Below are positions 48,508 to 57,858 of a DNA stretch of 64,000 nucleotides, piece after piece. This stretch comes from Methylophilus sp. Leaf416. GTDB lineage: Bacteria > Pseudomonadota > Gammaproteobacteria > Burkholderiales > Methylophilaceae. A model generated the notes under the pieces. The model worked only from the letters and a program-made list of their open reading frames with translations. It ran no database searches and was not told where the DNA came from. The position numbers and the translations under genes are program-made. Numbering within the stretch: position 1 is the stretch's first letter; the number at the start of each line of letters is the position of its first letter. Location: assembly GCF_001424665.1 (NCBI RefSeq), contig NZ_LMQS01000004.1, forward strand, positions 461,860-525,859. The letters run 5' to 3'.

Positions 48508-48957
48508 GTGAGTAATTTGGATGATATTTTAAGTAACGGCAATACGCGAGGAAAGCAAAGTAGCCTGCCTTACGCAGGTGCGTTAACCCCACAAGAAACA
48601 TATACATTGATTGATCAAGGCAATGGCGTCGTGCTGGTGGATGTAAGATCGCGTGCAGAACTCGAATTGGTTGGCCGTGTGCCGCTAGCTAAACATATTG
48701 AGTGGGCTTCTTACCCGGGGATGGTGCCAAACCCTGATTTTGCAGCTCAGTTGCAAACACAAGTAGACAAAAATAGTACCGTTATTTTTATGTGTCGTAC
48801 TGGTGGACGTAGCCATAACGCTGCACTATTGGCACAGCAATTGGGATATGGCAATGCATACAATATGCTGGAAGGGTTTGAAGGCGAAGCTAACGAATTC
48901 AAGCAGCGCACACTGATAAACGGCTGGAAACAAGCAGGTTTACCGTGGAATAACTAA
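48508..48957 (+). CDS. Single-domain rhodanese-like sulfurtransferase
   Basis: A 149-residue cytoplasmic rhodanese-domain protein with the active-site loop FMCRTGGRSHNAA (catalytic Cys) and VLVDVRSRAELELVG. It may transfer sulfur or act in thiol chemistry; the acceptor is unknown. The GTG at 48508 is preferred because AAAGGTGG precedes it and homologues begin at MSNLDDIL; an ATG at 48484 has no ribosome-binding site. It is divergent from glnA and shares the intergenic region with the NtrC sites; a TATACT box near 48462 could be its -10. Confidence 0.85.
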   Translation: MSNLDDILSNGNTRGKQSSLPYAGALTPQETYTLIDQGNGVVLVDVRSRAELELVGRVPLAKHIEWASYPGMVPNPDFAAQLQTQVDKNSTVIFMCRTGGRSHNAALLAQQLGYGNAYNMLEGFEGEANEFKQRTLINGWKQAGLPWNN

Positions 48958-49006
48958 TTAAATAGCGTATAAGCCAAATCAATCGACCTCATCAAATCTT
49001 TAACGT

Positions 49007-49831
49007 ATGTCCACCGAAAAATTCGCAGTGATTGGGCATCCAATCGAGCATAGCAAATCGCCTTTAATACATCAGGCTTTTGCCAGCCAATTCGGTAAAT
49101 CCATTAGTTACGAAAAGCTGCTGTCACCGCTGGATGGATTTTCCGAAACGGTAAGCCGCCTGCTTTTAGAAGGTTACCGCGGTGCCAATATCACTGTGCC
49201 GTTCAAGTTTGAGGCGTTTGAAGCCAGTCACGTGCTCTCAGACCGGGCAACCGCTGCTGGCGCAGTAAATACTTTAAGTTTTAAACACGAGCAAATCATT
49301 GGCGATAATACCGATGGTTGTGGTTTGGTAAACGATATTCTCAAGCACTGGCAACGTAACATTAATGGGCAAAAGATTTTGCTGCTAGGCGCTGGCGGTG
49401 CGGCTCAAGGGGTGATATTGCCGCTATTGGTGCAGAAGCCGGCGCAGCTGACGGTAGCTAATCGCAGTCTGGATAAAGCACAGACCATGGTGCAGCGATT
49501 TGAAGCTGATGCGCAATTGAATCAGGCGAAGTTGGCAGTGCAAACGTTTGATGATCTAGCTGAAAATTATGACATTGTGATCAACGCGACTTCGGCCGGT
49601 TTGCAGGCAGAGGCACTGCCACTAAAGGATACGATTTTCGCGCATCACACCTTGGCTTATGACATGATGTATGGCCGTGAAACGCCTTTTATGCAGCAAG
49701 CCCGCGCAGCCAAAGCACAAGTCTCTGATGGCCTGGGTATGCTGGTAGAGCAAGCCGCCGAAGCCTTTTATATCTGGCATGGCTTACGTCCGGATACTGC
49801 ACCCGTGATTCAATCATTCAGACAATACTGA
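49007..49831 (+). CDS. aroE: Shikimate dehydrogenase
   Basis: AroE reduces 3-dehydroshikimate to shikimate with NADPH. The 274-residue protein shows VIGHPIEHSKSPLIHQAFA, the catalytic Lys in NITVPFKFEAFE, NTDGCGLVNDI and the NADP-binding LLLGAGGAAQGVILPLL. It is followed 25 bp later by mtgA. Other window genes of the aromatic pathway are aroQ and the trp genes. Confidence 0.96.
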   Translation: MSTEKFAVIGHPIEHSKSPLIHQAFASQFGKSISYEKLLSPLDGFSETVSRLLLEGYRGANITVPFKFEAFEASHVLSDRATAAGAVNTLSFKHEQIIGDNTDGCGLVNDILKHWQRNINGQKILLLGAGGAAQGVILPLLVQKPAQLTVANRSLDKAQTMVQRFEADAQLNQAKLAVQTFDDLAENYDIVINATSAGLQAEALPLKDTIFAHHTLAYDMMYGRETPFMQQARAAKAQVSDGLGMLVEQAAEAFYIWHGLRPDTAPVIQSFRQY

Positions 49832-49856
49832 CTAGTTAAAAATAAACGTTAACGCC

Positions 49857-50543
49857 ATGAAGCAAACCCTCAAACTGTTTTTCGGCATTCTGTTGTTATG
49901 GGTAGTGCTTTATCAAATATGGGTACTCGCACATATATTATGGTGGGTTGATCATAATCCTGAATCAACGGCCTTTATGGAAGCCAGGTTAGAGGCCATG
50001 CAGGAAGCCAAACCTGAAGCGCGGTTGCAACAAAAATGGGTGCCTTATGCGAGGATGAGTTCGCATTTAAAACGTGCGGTGATTGCAGCTGAAGATAGCA
50101 AGTTTATCGAGCACCAGGGTTTTGACTGGAACGGGATAGAAACTGCGTTTGAAAAAAACCTTAAAAAAGGCAGGATTGTGGCTGGCGGCTCAACCATCAG
50201 CCAGCAATTGGCAAAGAATCTCTTTTTGTCCGGGCACCGTACACCCTGGCGCAAAGTGCAGGAAGCCATCATTACCTTTATGCTCGAAAACCTGATGAGC
50301 AAACGCCGTATCCTGGAAATCTACCTGAACGTTATTGAGTGGGGTGATGGTGTGTTTGGCGCGGAAGCGGCGGCAAAACATTACTTTCACAGCAGCGCCA
50401 AAGCACTTGGCCCGAGTGAAGCTGCACGGTTGGCAGCCATGATCCCCAATCCACGCTTTTATGACAATCACCGCAGCACACGCTTTTTAAACCGCCATGC
50501 CGCCACCATACAGGCCCGCATGCGATTGGTGAAAGTGCCCTGA
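49857..50543 (+). CDS. mtgA: Monofunctional peptidoglycan transglycosylase
   Basis: MtgA polymerises lipid II into glycan strands. The 228-residue protein has one N-terminal membrane anchor (LFFGILLLWVVLYQIWVLA) and a GT51 domain with AAEDSKFIEHQGFDW (catalytic Glu), GGSTISQQLAKNLFLS and RKVQEAIITFMLE. No transpeptidase domain follows, so it is the monofunctional form. It converges with uvrA across a 131-bp gap holding two small hairpins. Confidence 0.95.
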   Translation: MKQTLKLFFGILLLWVVLYQIWVLAHILWWVDHNPESTAFMEARLEAMQEAKPEARLQQKWVPYARMSSHLKRAVIAAEDSKFIEHQGFDWNGIETAFEKNLKKGRIVAGGSTISQQLAKNLFLSGHRTPWRKVQEAIITFMLENLMSKRRILEIYLNVIEWGDGVFGAEAAAKHYFHSSAKALGPSEAARLAAMIPNPRFYDNHRSTRFLNRHAATIQARMRLVKVP

Positions 50544-50674
50544 CTTTCAGGCTTTATTTAAGCAATCAATCGCAGGCAATACGCCTAGAATCCATAGCAG
50601 AACTATTTGTATGTGGCACAAACCACATCCGCAGTCAGTGCAAAGCACTGCAGGGGAAAGGTTGCATGTTGACC

Positions 50675-53509
50675 TTAGCCCTTTACAGCGAGATGTTCCA
50701 ACAAGGGTGTGAGGTAACGGCCAGTATAACTGGCCGTATTTTTTGCCAGTGTCTCAGGCGTGCCCACGCCAACAACCATACCACCGCCATCGCCCCCTTC
50801 CGGGCCCATATCAATCAGCCAGTCTGCTGTTTTAATCACATCCAGGTTGTGTTCAATGATGACTACCGTATTACCGGCATCGCGCAAGCGGTGAATGACG
50901 TCCAGCAATAACTGGATATCCGCAAAGTGCAGGCCAGTGGTTGGTTCATCAAGGATATATAAGGTACGGCCGGTGTCACGTTTGCTCAACTCCAGGGCCA
51001 GTTTCACCCGTTGGGCTTCGCCGCCAGACAAAGTTGTCGCTGACTGACCCAAAGTGATGTAACCCAGGCCCACGTCCAGCAGGGTTTTGAGTTTCCGCGC
51101 AATCACCGGCTGCGCATTGAAAAAGTCATGCGCCTGCTCAACTGTCATTTCCAGTACTTCACGGATATTCTTGCCTTTGAACTGGATTTCCAGCGTTTCA
51201 CGGTTGTAACGGTGACCTTTACATACATCACAAGGTACATACACATCCGGCAAGAAGTGCATTTCCACGCGTAAAACGCCGTCGCCTTGGCAAGCCTCGC
51301 AGCGACCCCCTTTAACGTTGAATGAATAACGTCCCGGGCCATAGCCACGCGCCCGGCTTTCCGGCACGCTGGCAAACAGGTCTCGGATAGGTGTGAATAA
51401 GCCGGTATAAGTCGCCGGGTTTGAACGTGGCGTGCGGCCAATCGGGCTTTGATCAACATCGACAACTTTGTCGAAGAATTCCATGCCTTCGATGTCTTGA
51501 TAAGGTGCCGGCTCGGTAGTGCTGCCATATAAGTGCGCGGCGACTGCACGGTATAACGTATCGTTAATCAAGGTTGATTTGCCGCTACCGGACACGCCTG
51601 TCACGCAGGTAAGCAGGCCCACTGGTATTTCGATACTGACATTTTTTAGGTTATTGCCTGTGGTGCCATTCAGTTTAACCATGCGCTCAGGGTCAGGTTG
51701 CGTACGTGGCAACTTAAACTGGATTTTCTTTTTGCCGCTGATATATTGCCCGGTCAAAGAATTAGGGTCAGCCTGAATCTCGGCTGCGGTGCCGGAGGAA
51801 ACAATCCTGCCGCCATGTTCGCCTGCGCCTGGACCGATATCGACAATAAAATCGGCCAGCAGAATGGCGTCCTGGTCATGCTCTACCACAATCACGCTAT
51901 TGCCCAAATCACGTAAACGTTTCAGGGTTTCCAGCAAGCGGTCATTATCACGTTGGTGCAGGCCAATGGATGGCTCATCGAGCACATACATCACGCCGGT
52001 AAGGCCGCTGCCGATTTGTGAAGCCAAGCGAATACGCTGCGCCTCGCCACCAGACAGTGTTTCCGCAGAACGTGAAAGCGACAGATATTCCAGACCGACG
52101 TTGGTCAGGAATTTCAGGCGGCTTTCAATTTCTTTGACGATTTTCTCTGCAATCGCCAGCTTCTGGCCATTGAGTTGCAGGGTTTCAAAAAAATTGAGCG
52201 CCTGTTTAAGCGGCACTTCGCAAATCTGGTGGATATTTCTATCACCTACTTTGACGTGACGTGCTTCTCTGCGCAAGCGGGTGCCGTGGCATTCCGGGCA
52301 AACTGTTGCATTGATATATTTGGCCAGCTCATCACGCACCGCTGTGGAATCGCTTTCGCGATAGCGGCGCTGAAGGTTATTGATAATGCCTTCGAAAGTA
52401 TGTGATTTGCTGAAGAAAGTACCGCGTTCGTTCAGGTACTTGAAGGTAATCTGTTCACGGCCGGAACCAAACAACAAAGTTTGCTGAATTTCTTCAGGTA
52501 AATTTTCAAATGGCGCTTCCAGGTCAAAGTCATAATGCTGACTGAGGCTGGCCAGCATCTGGAAGTAAAACTGGTTACGTTTGTCCCAGCCTTTGATGGC
52601 GCCGCTGGCCAGGGATAAATGCGGAAAAGCCACCACACGTTTTGGGTCAAAGAAAGTCACGTTACCCAAGCCATCGCATTTCGGGCAAGCGCCCATCGGA
52701 TTATTAAAGCTGAATAAACGCGGCTCCAGTTCAGCCAGTGAATAGTCACACACTGGGCAGGAAAACTTGGCTGAAAACAGATGCTCTTTCTCGGTATCGA
52801 TTTCCAGCGCAATCGCTTTGCCATCAGCCAGTCGCAACGCAGTTTCGAACGATTCTGCAATACGCTGCTTCATGTCTTGCCGCACCTTGAGGCGGTCAAC
52901 CACCACGTCCACGCTATGCTTGGTGGTTTTGGCTAGCTGCGGCAGCTCATCCATCTCGTAGACTTTGCCGTCAATACGCAGGCGGACAAAGCCTTGCGCT
53001 TTCAGCATGTCAAACAAATCCAGCTGTTCACCTTTGCGGTTGGCAACGACAGGTGCCAGGATCATGAGCTTGGTATCTTCTGGCAGCTTGAGCGTGCTGT
53101 CCACCATCTGGCTGACAGTTTGAGACTCTAATTTAATATGGTGGTCCGGGCATTCAGGATCACCGGCGCGTGCATACAGCAAGCGCAAGTAGTCATGAAT
53201 TTCAGTGACCGTGCCTACTGTTGAACGCGGGTTATGTGAAGTGGATTTTTGTTCGATGGAAATCGCAGGAGACAAACCTTCAATCAGGTCAACATCCGGC
53301 TTGTCCATCCGTGCCAGAAACTGGCGTGCATAAGCCGACAGGCTTTCTACATAGCGGCGCTGGCCCTCCGCATACAAGGTATCGAAGGCGAGTGAGGATT
53401 TTCCTGAGCCGGAGAGGCCGGTGACAACCACAAGTTGGTTGCGTGGAATATCCAGATTGATGTTCTTCAGATTGTGGGTGCGCGCCCCGCGAATTTTGAT
53501 AAATTCCAT
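50675..53509 (-). CDS. uvrA: UvrABC system protein A
   Basis: UvrA is the damage-sensing ATPase of nucleotide excision repair. The 944-residue protein has two ABC ATPase modules (Walker [15 protein letters not shown] and [14 protein letters not shown]; signatures LSGGEAQRI and LSGGEAQRV), zinc-binding cysteines including [17 protein letters not shown] and [10 protein letters not shown]...CDVCKG. The ATG at 53509 starts the conserved [17 protein letters not shown]; 14 codons upstream are open but not conserved. It is divergent from the MFS gene that precedes ssb, a conserved neighbourhood. Confidence 0.97.
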   Translation of the reverse strand: MEFIKIRGARTHNLKNINLDIPRNQLVVVTGLSGSGKSSLAFDTLYAEGQRRYVESLSAYARQFLARMDKPDVDLIEGLSPAISIEQKSTSHNPRSTVGTVTEIHDYLRLLYARAGDPECPDHHIKLESQTVSQMVDSTLKLPEDTKLMILAPVVANRKGEQLDLFDMLKAQGFVRLRIDGKVYEMDELPQLAKTTKHSVDVVVDRLKVRQDMKQRIAESFETALRLADGKAIALEIDTEKEHLFSAKFSCPVCDYSLAELEPRLFSFNNPMGACPKCDGLGNVTFFDPKRVVAFPHLSLASGAIKGWDKRNQFYFQMLASLSQHYDFDLEAPFENLPEEIQQTLLFGSGREQITFKYLNERGTFFSKSHTFEGIINNLQRRYRESDSTAVRDELAKYINATVCPECHGTRLRREARHVKVGDRNIHQICEVPLKQALNFFETLQLNGQKLAIAEKIVKEIESRLKFLTNVGLEYLSLSRSAETLSGGEAQRIRLASQIGSGLTGVMYVLDEPSIGLHQRDNDRLLETLKRLRDLGNSVIVVEHDQDAILLADFIVDIGPGAGEHGGRIVSSGTAAEIQADPNSLTGQYISGKKKIQFKLPRTQPDPERMVKLNGTTGNNLKNVSIEIPVGLLTCVTGVSGSGKSTLINDTLYRAVAAHLYGSTTEPAPYQDIEGMEFFDKVVDVDQSPIGRTPRSNPATYTGLFTPIRDLFASVPESRARGYGPGRYSFNVKGGRCEACQGDGVLRVEMHFLPDVYVPCDVCKGHRYNRETLEIQFKGKNIREVLEMTVEQAHDFFNAQPVIARKLKTLLDVGLGYITLGQSATTLSGGEAQRVKLALELSKRDTGRTLYILDEPTTGLHFADIQLLLDVIHRLRDAGNTVVIIEHNLDVIKTADWLIDMGPEGGDGGGMVVGVGTPETLAKNTASYTGRYLTPLLEHLAVKG

Positions 53510-53608
53510 GATACTTTCACGAACAGACAGCCAACCTGATAATATACGCAATTATTCTGAATTTAGCCAAAGTTTCTTCTGGCGCCAACGTTCTTATTAC
53601 TATTGTCC

Positions 53609-55009
53609 ATGCAGTTCTCTGAAAAAATGACCCGGTTGGAAACGCGTGCAACGATTGCTCTCGCTTCCATCTACGGCTTACGCATGCTCGGCATGTTTTT
53701 AATCCTGCCAATTTTCGCTATCTATGCCGAAAAGCTCGAAGGCGGCAGTAACCATACCCTGATCGGCCTGGCACTTGGCGCTTACGGATTTATGCAGGTG
53801 ATTTTCCAGCTACCGTTTGGCATCGCATCTGACCGTCTGGGCCGTAAAAAGCTGATTTATGTTGGCTTGATATTGTTTGCGATTGGCAGTATCTGCGCAG
53901 CAACCGCTACCGATATTTATATGGTGATCCTGGGGCGCGCCATTCAGGGCGTCGGGGCAATTTCTGCCGTTATCACTGCACTGGTGGCCGACTCTACCCG
54001 TGAAGAACACCGAACCCAGGCCATGGCCATGATAGGTGCTACGATTGGACTGACTTTTGCGGTTTCGTTAGTGCTTGGGCCAGTACTTAACCAGTATATC
54101 GGCGTGCCGGGAATGTTCTGGTTGATGGCAGCGTTATCGATTGTCGCGATTGCCGTAGTCAAATTTGGCGTGCCGACACCGGTCAATGCGCATGTACATT
54201 CAGATGCACAAGCAGTGCCGGCCAGAATGCGTGAAGTACTTAAAGATAAGCAATTGCTGCGTTTGAATTTTGGTACTTTCTGCCTGCATGGCGCGCAAAT
54301 GGCGATGTTTATGGTGGTGCCTTTCGCGATCAAGCATAGCACCGGGATGAATGAGAACCTGCACTGGAAAATTTATTTGCCGGTGCTGATTGTTTCTTTC
54401 TTGTTGATGGTGCCGGTCATTATCTACGCAGAAAAAAAAGCCAAGCTGAAACCGGTGTTTGTCAGCGCGGTGGCATTGATGATGCTGACCCAGATTGCGT
54501 TCATTTTCAGCCTGAATTCTTTGACCGGTATTGTACTTGCCCTATTCAGTTATTTTCTGGCATTCAATATTCTTGAAGCCACCCTGCCTTCGCTAATCTC
54601 CAAAATGGCACCGGTGGCTGCCAAAGGCACGGCCATGGGCGTGCATAACACCGCGCAATCATTCGGTATGTTTTTAGGCGCGGCTATGGGTGGTTGCTTA
54701 TCCAATTATTTTGGCAACAGTGCAGGTGGTGCGGTATTTTTACTCTGCGCAATCGCCATGCTGGTATGGCTGGGATTAGCGCTGGGCATGCAGCCGCCGC
54801 CCAGCGTCAAAACAAAAATGTTTAATATTCAAGGATATAACGATAGTCAGGCAGCGAAATTGGCGCAGGATATCCGCGCCATGGAAGGCGTTTTCGAAGC
54901 GGTCGCCATTCCCTCAGAGACGATGCTCATGGTAAAGTTAGAGAATCAGCGCAGTAAAGAATTTCAGGCGGCATTGTCGCAAGCAATCATGAACAGAATA
55001 GGGAGCTAG
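53609..55009 (+). CDS. YajR-like MFS transporter
   Basis: A 466-residue major facilitator protein with 12 membrane segments, the motif A sequence [16 protein letters not shown] after TM2 and a soluble C-terminal ferredoxin-like domain (about residues 395-466), the arrangement seen in E. coli YajR. The substrate is unknown; drug or metabolite export is likely. The ATG at 53609 is chosen over an in-frame TTG two codons upstream. ssb starts 5 bp after its stop, and uvrA is divergent, as in other Betaproteobacteria. Confidence 0.88.
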   Translation: MQFSEKMTRLETRATIALASIYGLRMLGMFLILPIFAIYAEKLEGGSNHTLIGLALGAYGFMQVIFQLPFGIASDRLGRKKLIYVGLILFAIGSICAATATDIYMVILGRAIQGVGAISAVITALVADSTREEHRTQAMAMIGATIGLTFAVSLVLGPVLNQYIGVPGMFWLMAALSIVAIAVVKFGVPTPVNAHVHSDAQAVPARMREVLKDKQLLRLNFGTFCLHGAQMAMFMVVPFAIKHSTGMNENLHWKIYLPVLIVSFLLMVPVIIYAEKKAKLKPVFVSAVALMMLTQIAFIFSLNSLTGIVLALFSYFLAFNILEATLPSLISKMAPVAAKGTAMGVHNTAQSFGMFLGAAMGGCLSNYFGNSAGGAVFLLCAIAMLVWLGLALGMQPPPSVKTKMFNIQGYNDSQAAKLAQDIRAMEGVFEAVAIPSETMLMVKLENQRSKEFQAALSQAIMNRIGS

Positions 55010-55014
55010 TCGTT

Positions 55015-55530
55015 ATGGCATCAGTAAATAAAGTTATTTTGGTGGGCAATCTGGGGCGTGACCCAGAAGTGCGCTTTATGCCGAATGGCGAAGCGGTAGC
55101 TAATTTCAGTATTGCGACTACCGAAAACTGGAAAGACAAATCCGGCGTCAAGCAGGAAAAAACGGAATGGCACAACATTGTCATTTACCGCAAACTGGCC
55201 GAGATTGCCGGCGAATACCTGAAGAAAGGCCGTCCGGTCTATATTGAAGGACGTTTGCAAACGCGTAAATGGGAAAAAGATGGCGTCACCCGCTACACCA
55301 CCGAAATTATTGCTGACCAGATGCAAATGCTGGGTTCAGGACGTGAAGGTGGTAGTACCTCATACGATGGTGGTGACATGGACCAAAGCGGCGGATCGGA
55401 TAATTATAACCAGGCACCGGCCCGTCAGCCTGCTGCGAATAATGCCGGTGGCAATCGCAATGCGTTTAGTCAGCCAGCGAGTAAACCGGCTGGTAACTTT
55501 GACGATTTTGATGACGATATCCCATTCTAA
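55015..55530 (+). CDS. ssb: Single-stranded DNA-binding protein
   Basis: SSB coats single-stranded DNA in replication and repair. The 171-residue protein has the N-terminal OB fold ([45 protein letters not shown]), a Gly/Gln/Asn-rich linker and the acidic protein-recruiting tip DFDDDIPF. It is followed by a terminator. Confidence 0.97.
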   Translation: MASVNKVILVGNLGRDPEVRFMPNGEAVANFSIATTENWKDKSGVKQEKTEWHNIVIYRKLAEIAGEYLKKGRPVYIEGRLQTRKWEKDGVTRYTTEIIADQMQMLGSGREGGSTSYDGGDMDQSGGSDNYNQAPARQPAANNAGGNRNAFSQPASKPAGNFDDFDDDIPF

Positions 55531-55555
55531 AAAACGCATTTCCAAGATAGCATCT

Positions 55556-55585
55556 AAAGCCCGAAAGTTTTTCGGGCTTTTTATT
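55556..55585 (+). terminator. Terminator of ssb
   Basis: AAAGCCCGAAA (55556-55566) pairs with TTTCGGGCTTT (55570-55580), then TTATTT. Confidence 0.88.
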
Positions 55586-55601
55586 TGTGGATTATCTTGG
55601 A

Positions 55602-56261
55602 ATGAAAATGCGACTGCATTATAAAAAATGGTCAGCTCTACTGTTTATTTTTCCTCTTTTGATAAATGTGGCAGGCGCGCAAACGAATAAAAATTCAAGT
55701 TTGTCAGCGATAAAGCACATTAAAACTGCCAAGCTAGAAATGAGTGCGCATACCGAATACTTACGTGCATTGATGCTTGTCTTATATGAGCTAAACCCGG
55801 ATGAGCTCGCCAAAAGCACACAGGTGGGCGCGCGGGAAATGACAGAATGGGTTTTTGATGGAAAAGCGAACTGGAGATTTGAGGGGGTCCGGCGACTGCA
55901 AAAAGCGCAGGCGATTGGATTGGCATTGGATCCCGATTTTGCAGGCGATCACATTCTCGCGTTAATTGTGGGTATTGAGACTTTGTTATTTGATGCCTAT
56001 GGCGGCACCAATGAGTTTGATATACCAGAACTACAAAATGAGCAGAAACACATGCAGGCATTATGCGAATTGCAAAGAGTATTGCAAAAAACAACTACGC
56101 AGACCGATACCTCAAAAGCAATCACCGTTCTCGAAAAGCCAACTTCAAGGCGTGAGATTCAAAATACGCTGCTGGCAATAATCAAGCGCCTCAATGCTAA
56201 AAATGTTAAGCAAGCAGACCAGGCCTGTTTGCTAATCAATGATGTTGATTTACAGAATTAA
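55602..56261 (+). CDS. Unknown exported protein upstream of the secretion operon
   Basis: A 219-residue protein with signal peptide (KKWSALLFIFPLLINVAGA). I recognise no domain; the mature part is mainly helical and contains a hydrophobic patch (HILALIVGIETLLFDAYGG) and one C-terminal cysteine region. The ATG at 55602 is chosen because it is the first Met before the signal sequence; a Met two codons later is possible. It lies between the ssb terminator and the HlyD-family gene, 308 bp upstream of the latter, which has its own promoter, so a link to the bacteriocin-like locus is possible but unproven. Confidence 0.65.
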   Translation: MKMRLHYKKWSALLFIFPLLINVAGAQTNKNSSLSAIKHIKTAKLEMSAHTEYLRALMLVLYELNPDELAKSTQVGAREMTEWVFDGKANWRFEGVRRLQKAQAIGLALDPDFAGDHILALIVGIETLLFDAYGGTNEFDIPELQNEQKHMQALCELQRVLQKTTTQTDTSKAITVLEKPTSRREIQNTLLAIIKRLNAKNVKQADQACLLINDVDLQN

Positions 56262-56569
56262 GCGAGCCAAAGCGTGACTATCAAACACTACGGCCACTAG
56301 CTAGGACATGAGTTTCTAACAATTGTCCTCAAAGTAAGTGATCAACCCTACTTTCCTGATCAGACCAAATCACACTAGGCTTAGTTAGCCCTGCATCAAA
56401 ATTTTACTCTGCGAAGTTGCAATTTTAACAATTGTTCATTTTATATCCCTTGTTTAACCCTTGCTGGCAAGCCTTGGTTGACATTGAATTCAAGGCAATT
56501 TTATAATCCGCCGTCTTGTTAACAAAAATTAGTAAGTTTAATTAATTGTAATCAATCAAATGGATTATC
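56262..56569. other. Intergenic region before the type I secretion operon
   Basis: A 308-bp AT-rich gap. Besides the strong promoter at 56478-56507 it contains the palindrome-bearing 10-mer TAACAATTGT twice (56317-56326 and 56426-56435), which could be operator sites. No ORF or RNA gene was recognised. Confidence 0.5.
56478..56507 (+). promoter_or_regulatory. Strong sigma-70 promoter of the secretion operon
   Basis: TTGACA (56478-56483), 18-bp spacer, TATAAT (56502-56507): both hexamers are perfect. The start would be near 56514, about 55 nt before the HlyD-family start codon. Confidence 0.75.
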
Positions 56570-57838
56570 ATGGCAAATCAGCCACTTTTTCGACAAGCCG
56601 CACTCGCAGCACAAAAGAACCACTGGCTAGGTACCATTCTGATTATCCGGCCTTTGAGCTACGGCTTGCTCACGCTGATCGCAATTCTGTTTGCCGCAAT
56701 GGTAGTGGCATTCATGGTTTGGGGGACTTATACCAAACGTAGCGCGGTGGTTGGCCAATTGATGCCGGAAACCGGTCTGGTCAAAGTGTATGCGCCGCAA
56801 TTTGGCATTGTGGTCGAAAAGCGGGTGCGAGAAGGACAAGCAGTCAAACGGGACGACGTTTTATTCGTTATTTCCAGTGAACGTTACTCTGACGACCAAA
56901 GCTCTATCCAAGCTTCTATCAGCATCCAGCACAAGCAGCAACGGCAATCATTAACAGACGAAATCGTTAAAACCCGCTTACAGCAACGTGATGAACAGCA
57001 AGCTTTGCAATCGCGCCTGGATGGAATCAAAGATGAGCTGGAACGGCTGGAAGTGCAATACAGTGCCCAGCAAACCCGGGTTCAACTAAGCGATGAAGCG
57101 CATAAACGTTATCAGGGCTTGTTGGAGAAAAATTATATTTCCCGTGAGCAAACCCAGCAAAAGCAGGAAGACTGGATAGATCAATCCACCCGGCTTGAAT
57201 CCATGACGCGCGAGCAGATGCGTATGCGGCGTGAGCTGGTGGCCAGGCGGGACGAGTTATCTAGTTTGCGAGCCAAGCACCAAAACCAGATTGCCCAGCT
57301 GGAACGCAGCGTTTCCAGTGTCAACCAGCAGCTCACCGAGAGCGAAGCCAAGCGCAGACTGGTGATCCGTGCGCCGGAATCGGGTACTGCGACCGCGGTG
57401 GTAGCCAATCTGGGTACAGCAGTCGAAGGCAGTCGCCCTCTGGTGAGCATTGTTCCTGCCGGTGCCACGCTAGAGGCTTATCTGTTTGCGCCTAGCCGGG
57501 CGGTAGGCTTTGTGCGTGAAGGCGTGCCAGTGCGATTACGCTACCAGGCATACCCCTATCAAAAGTTTGGCCAAGCAAGTGGCCGGGTTGAGTCTGTCTC
57601 CAGGACGGCATTACCGGCAGGCGAGATTTTTACCCTCGGTAACCCTTCTGTTAACAACCAGAATAGCGAGCCTTACTATCGCATCACGGTGGCACTAGAC
57701 CGGCAATTCATCACGGCCTATGGGCGCCAGCAACCGCTGCAGGCCGGTATGTTGCTGGATGCCGACATCATGCTTGAGCGCCGGCGTTTGTATGAATGGG
57801 TGCTGGAGCCTTTGTTCAGCCTGACTGGCAAATTCTGA
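56570..57838 (+). CDS. HlyD-family periplasmic adaptor of type I secretion (bacteriocin export)
   Basis: The 422-residue membrane fusion protein links the inner-membrane ABC exporter to an outer-membrane channel. It has a cytoplasmic N-terminus, one membrane segment (about residues 32-52), a split biotinyl-lipoyl domain, a long coiled coil (about residues 105-260, Gln/Glu/Arg-rich) and a C-terminal barrel (YYRITVALDRQ). It resembles CvaA/CdzB-type adaptors of peptide export. It is 20 bp upstream of the C39 ABC gene and belongs to the same operon. Confidence 0.88.
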   Translation: MANQPLFRQAALAAQKNHWLGTILIIRPLSYGLLTLIAILFAAMVVAFMVWGTYTKRSAVVGQLMPETGLVKVYAPQFGIVVEKRVREGQAVKRDDVLFVISSERYSDDQSSIQASISIQHKQQRQSLTDEIVKTRLQQRDEQQALQSRLDGIKDELERLEVQYSAQQTRVQLSDEAHKRYQGLLEKNYISREQTQQKQEDWIDQSTRLESMTREQMRMRRELVARRDELSSLRAKHQNQIAQLERSVSSVNQQLTESEAKRRLVIRAPESGTATAVVANLGTAVEGSRPLVSIVPAGATLEAYLFAPSRAVGFVREGVPVRLRYQAYPYQKFGQASGRVESVSRTALPAGEIFTLGNPSVNNQNSEPYYRITVALDRQFITAYGRQQPLQAGMLLDADIMLERRRLYEWVLEPLFSLTGKF

Positions 57839-57858
57839 TATGCATAAGAGAGTAGGCC

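Noticed and set aside
50611..50650. Two small hairpins between mtgA and uvrA as terminators
   Set aside because: Stems of only 6 bp (ATGTGG/CCACAT and CAGTGC/GCACTG) without T-runs on either strand.
53603..53611. TTG at 53603 as start of the YajR-like gene
   Set aside because: An ATG two codons later fits the usual N-terminus and no ribosome-binding site supports the TTG.
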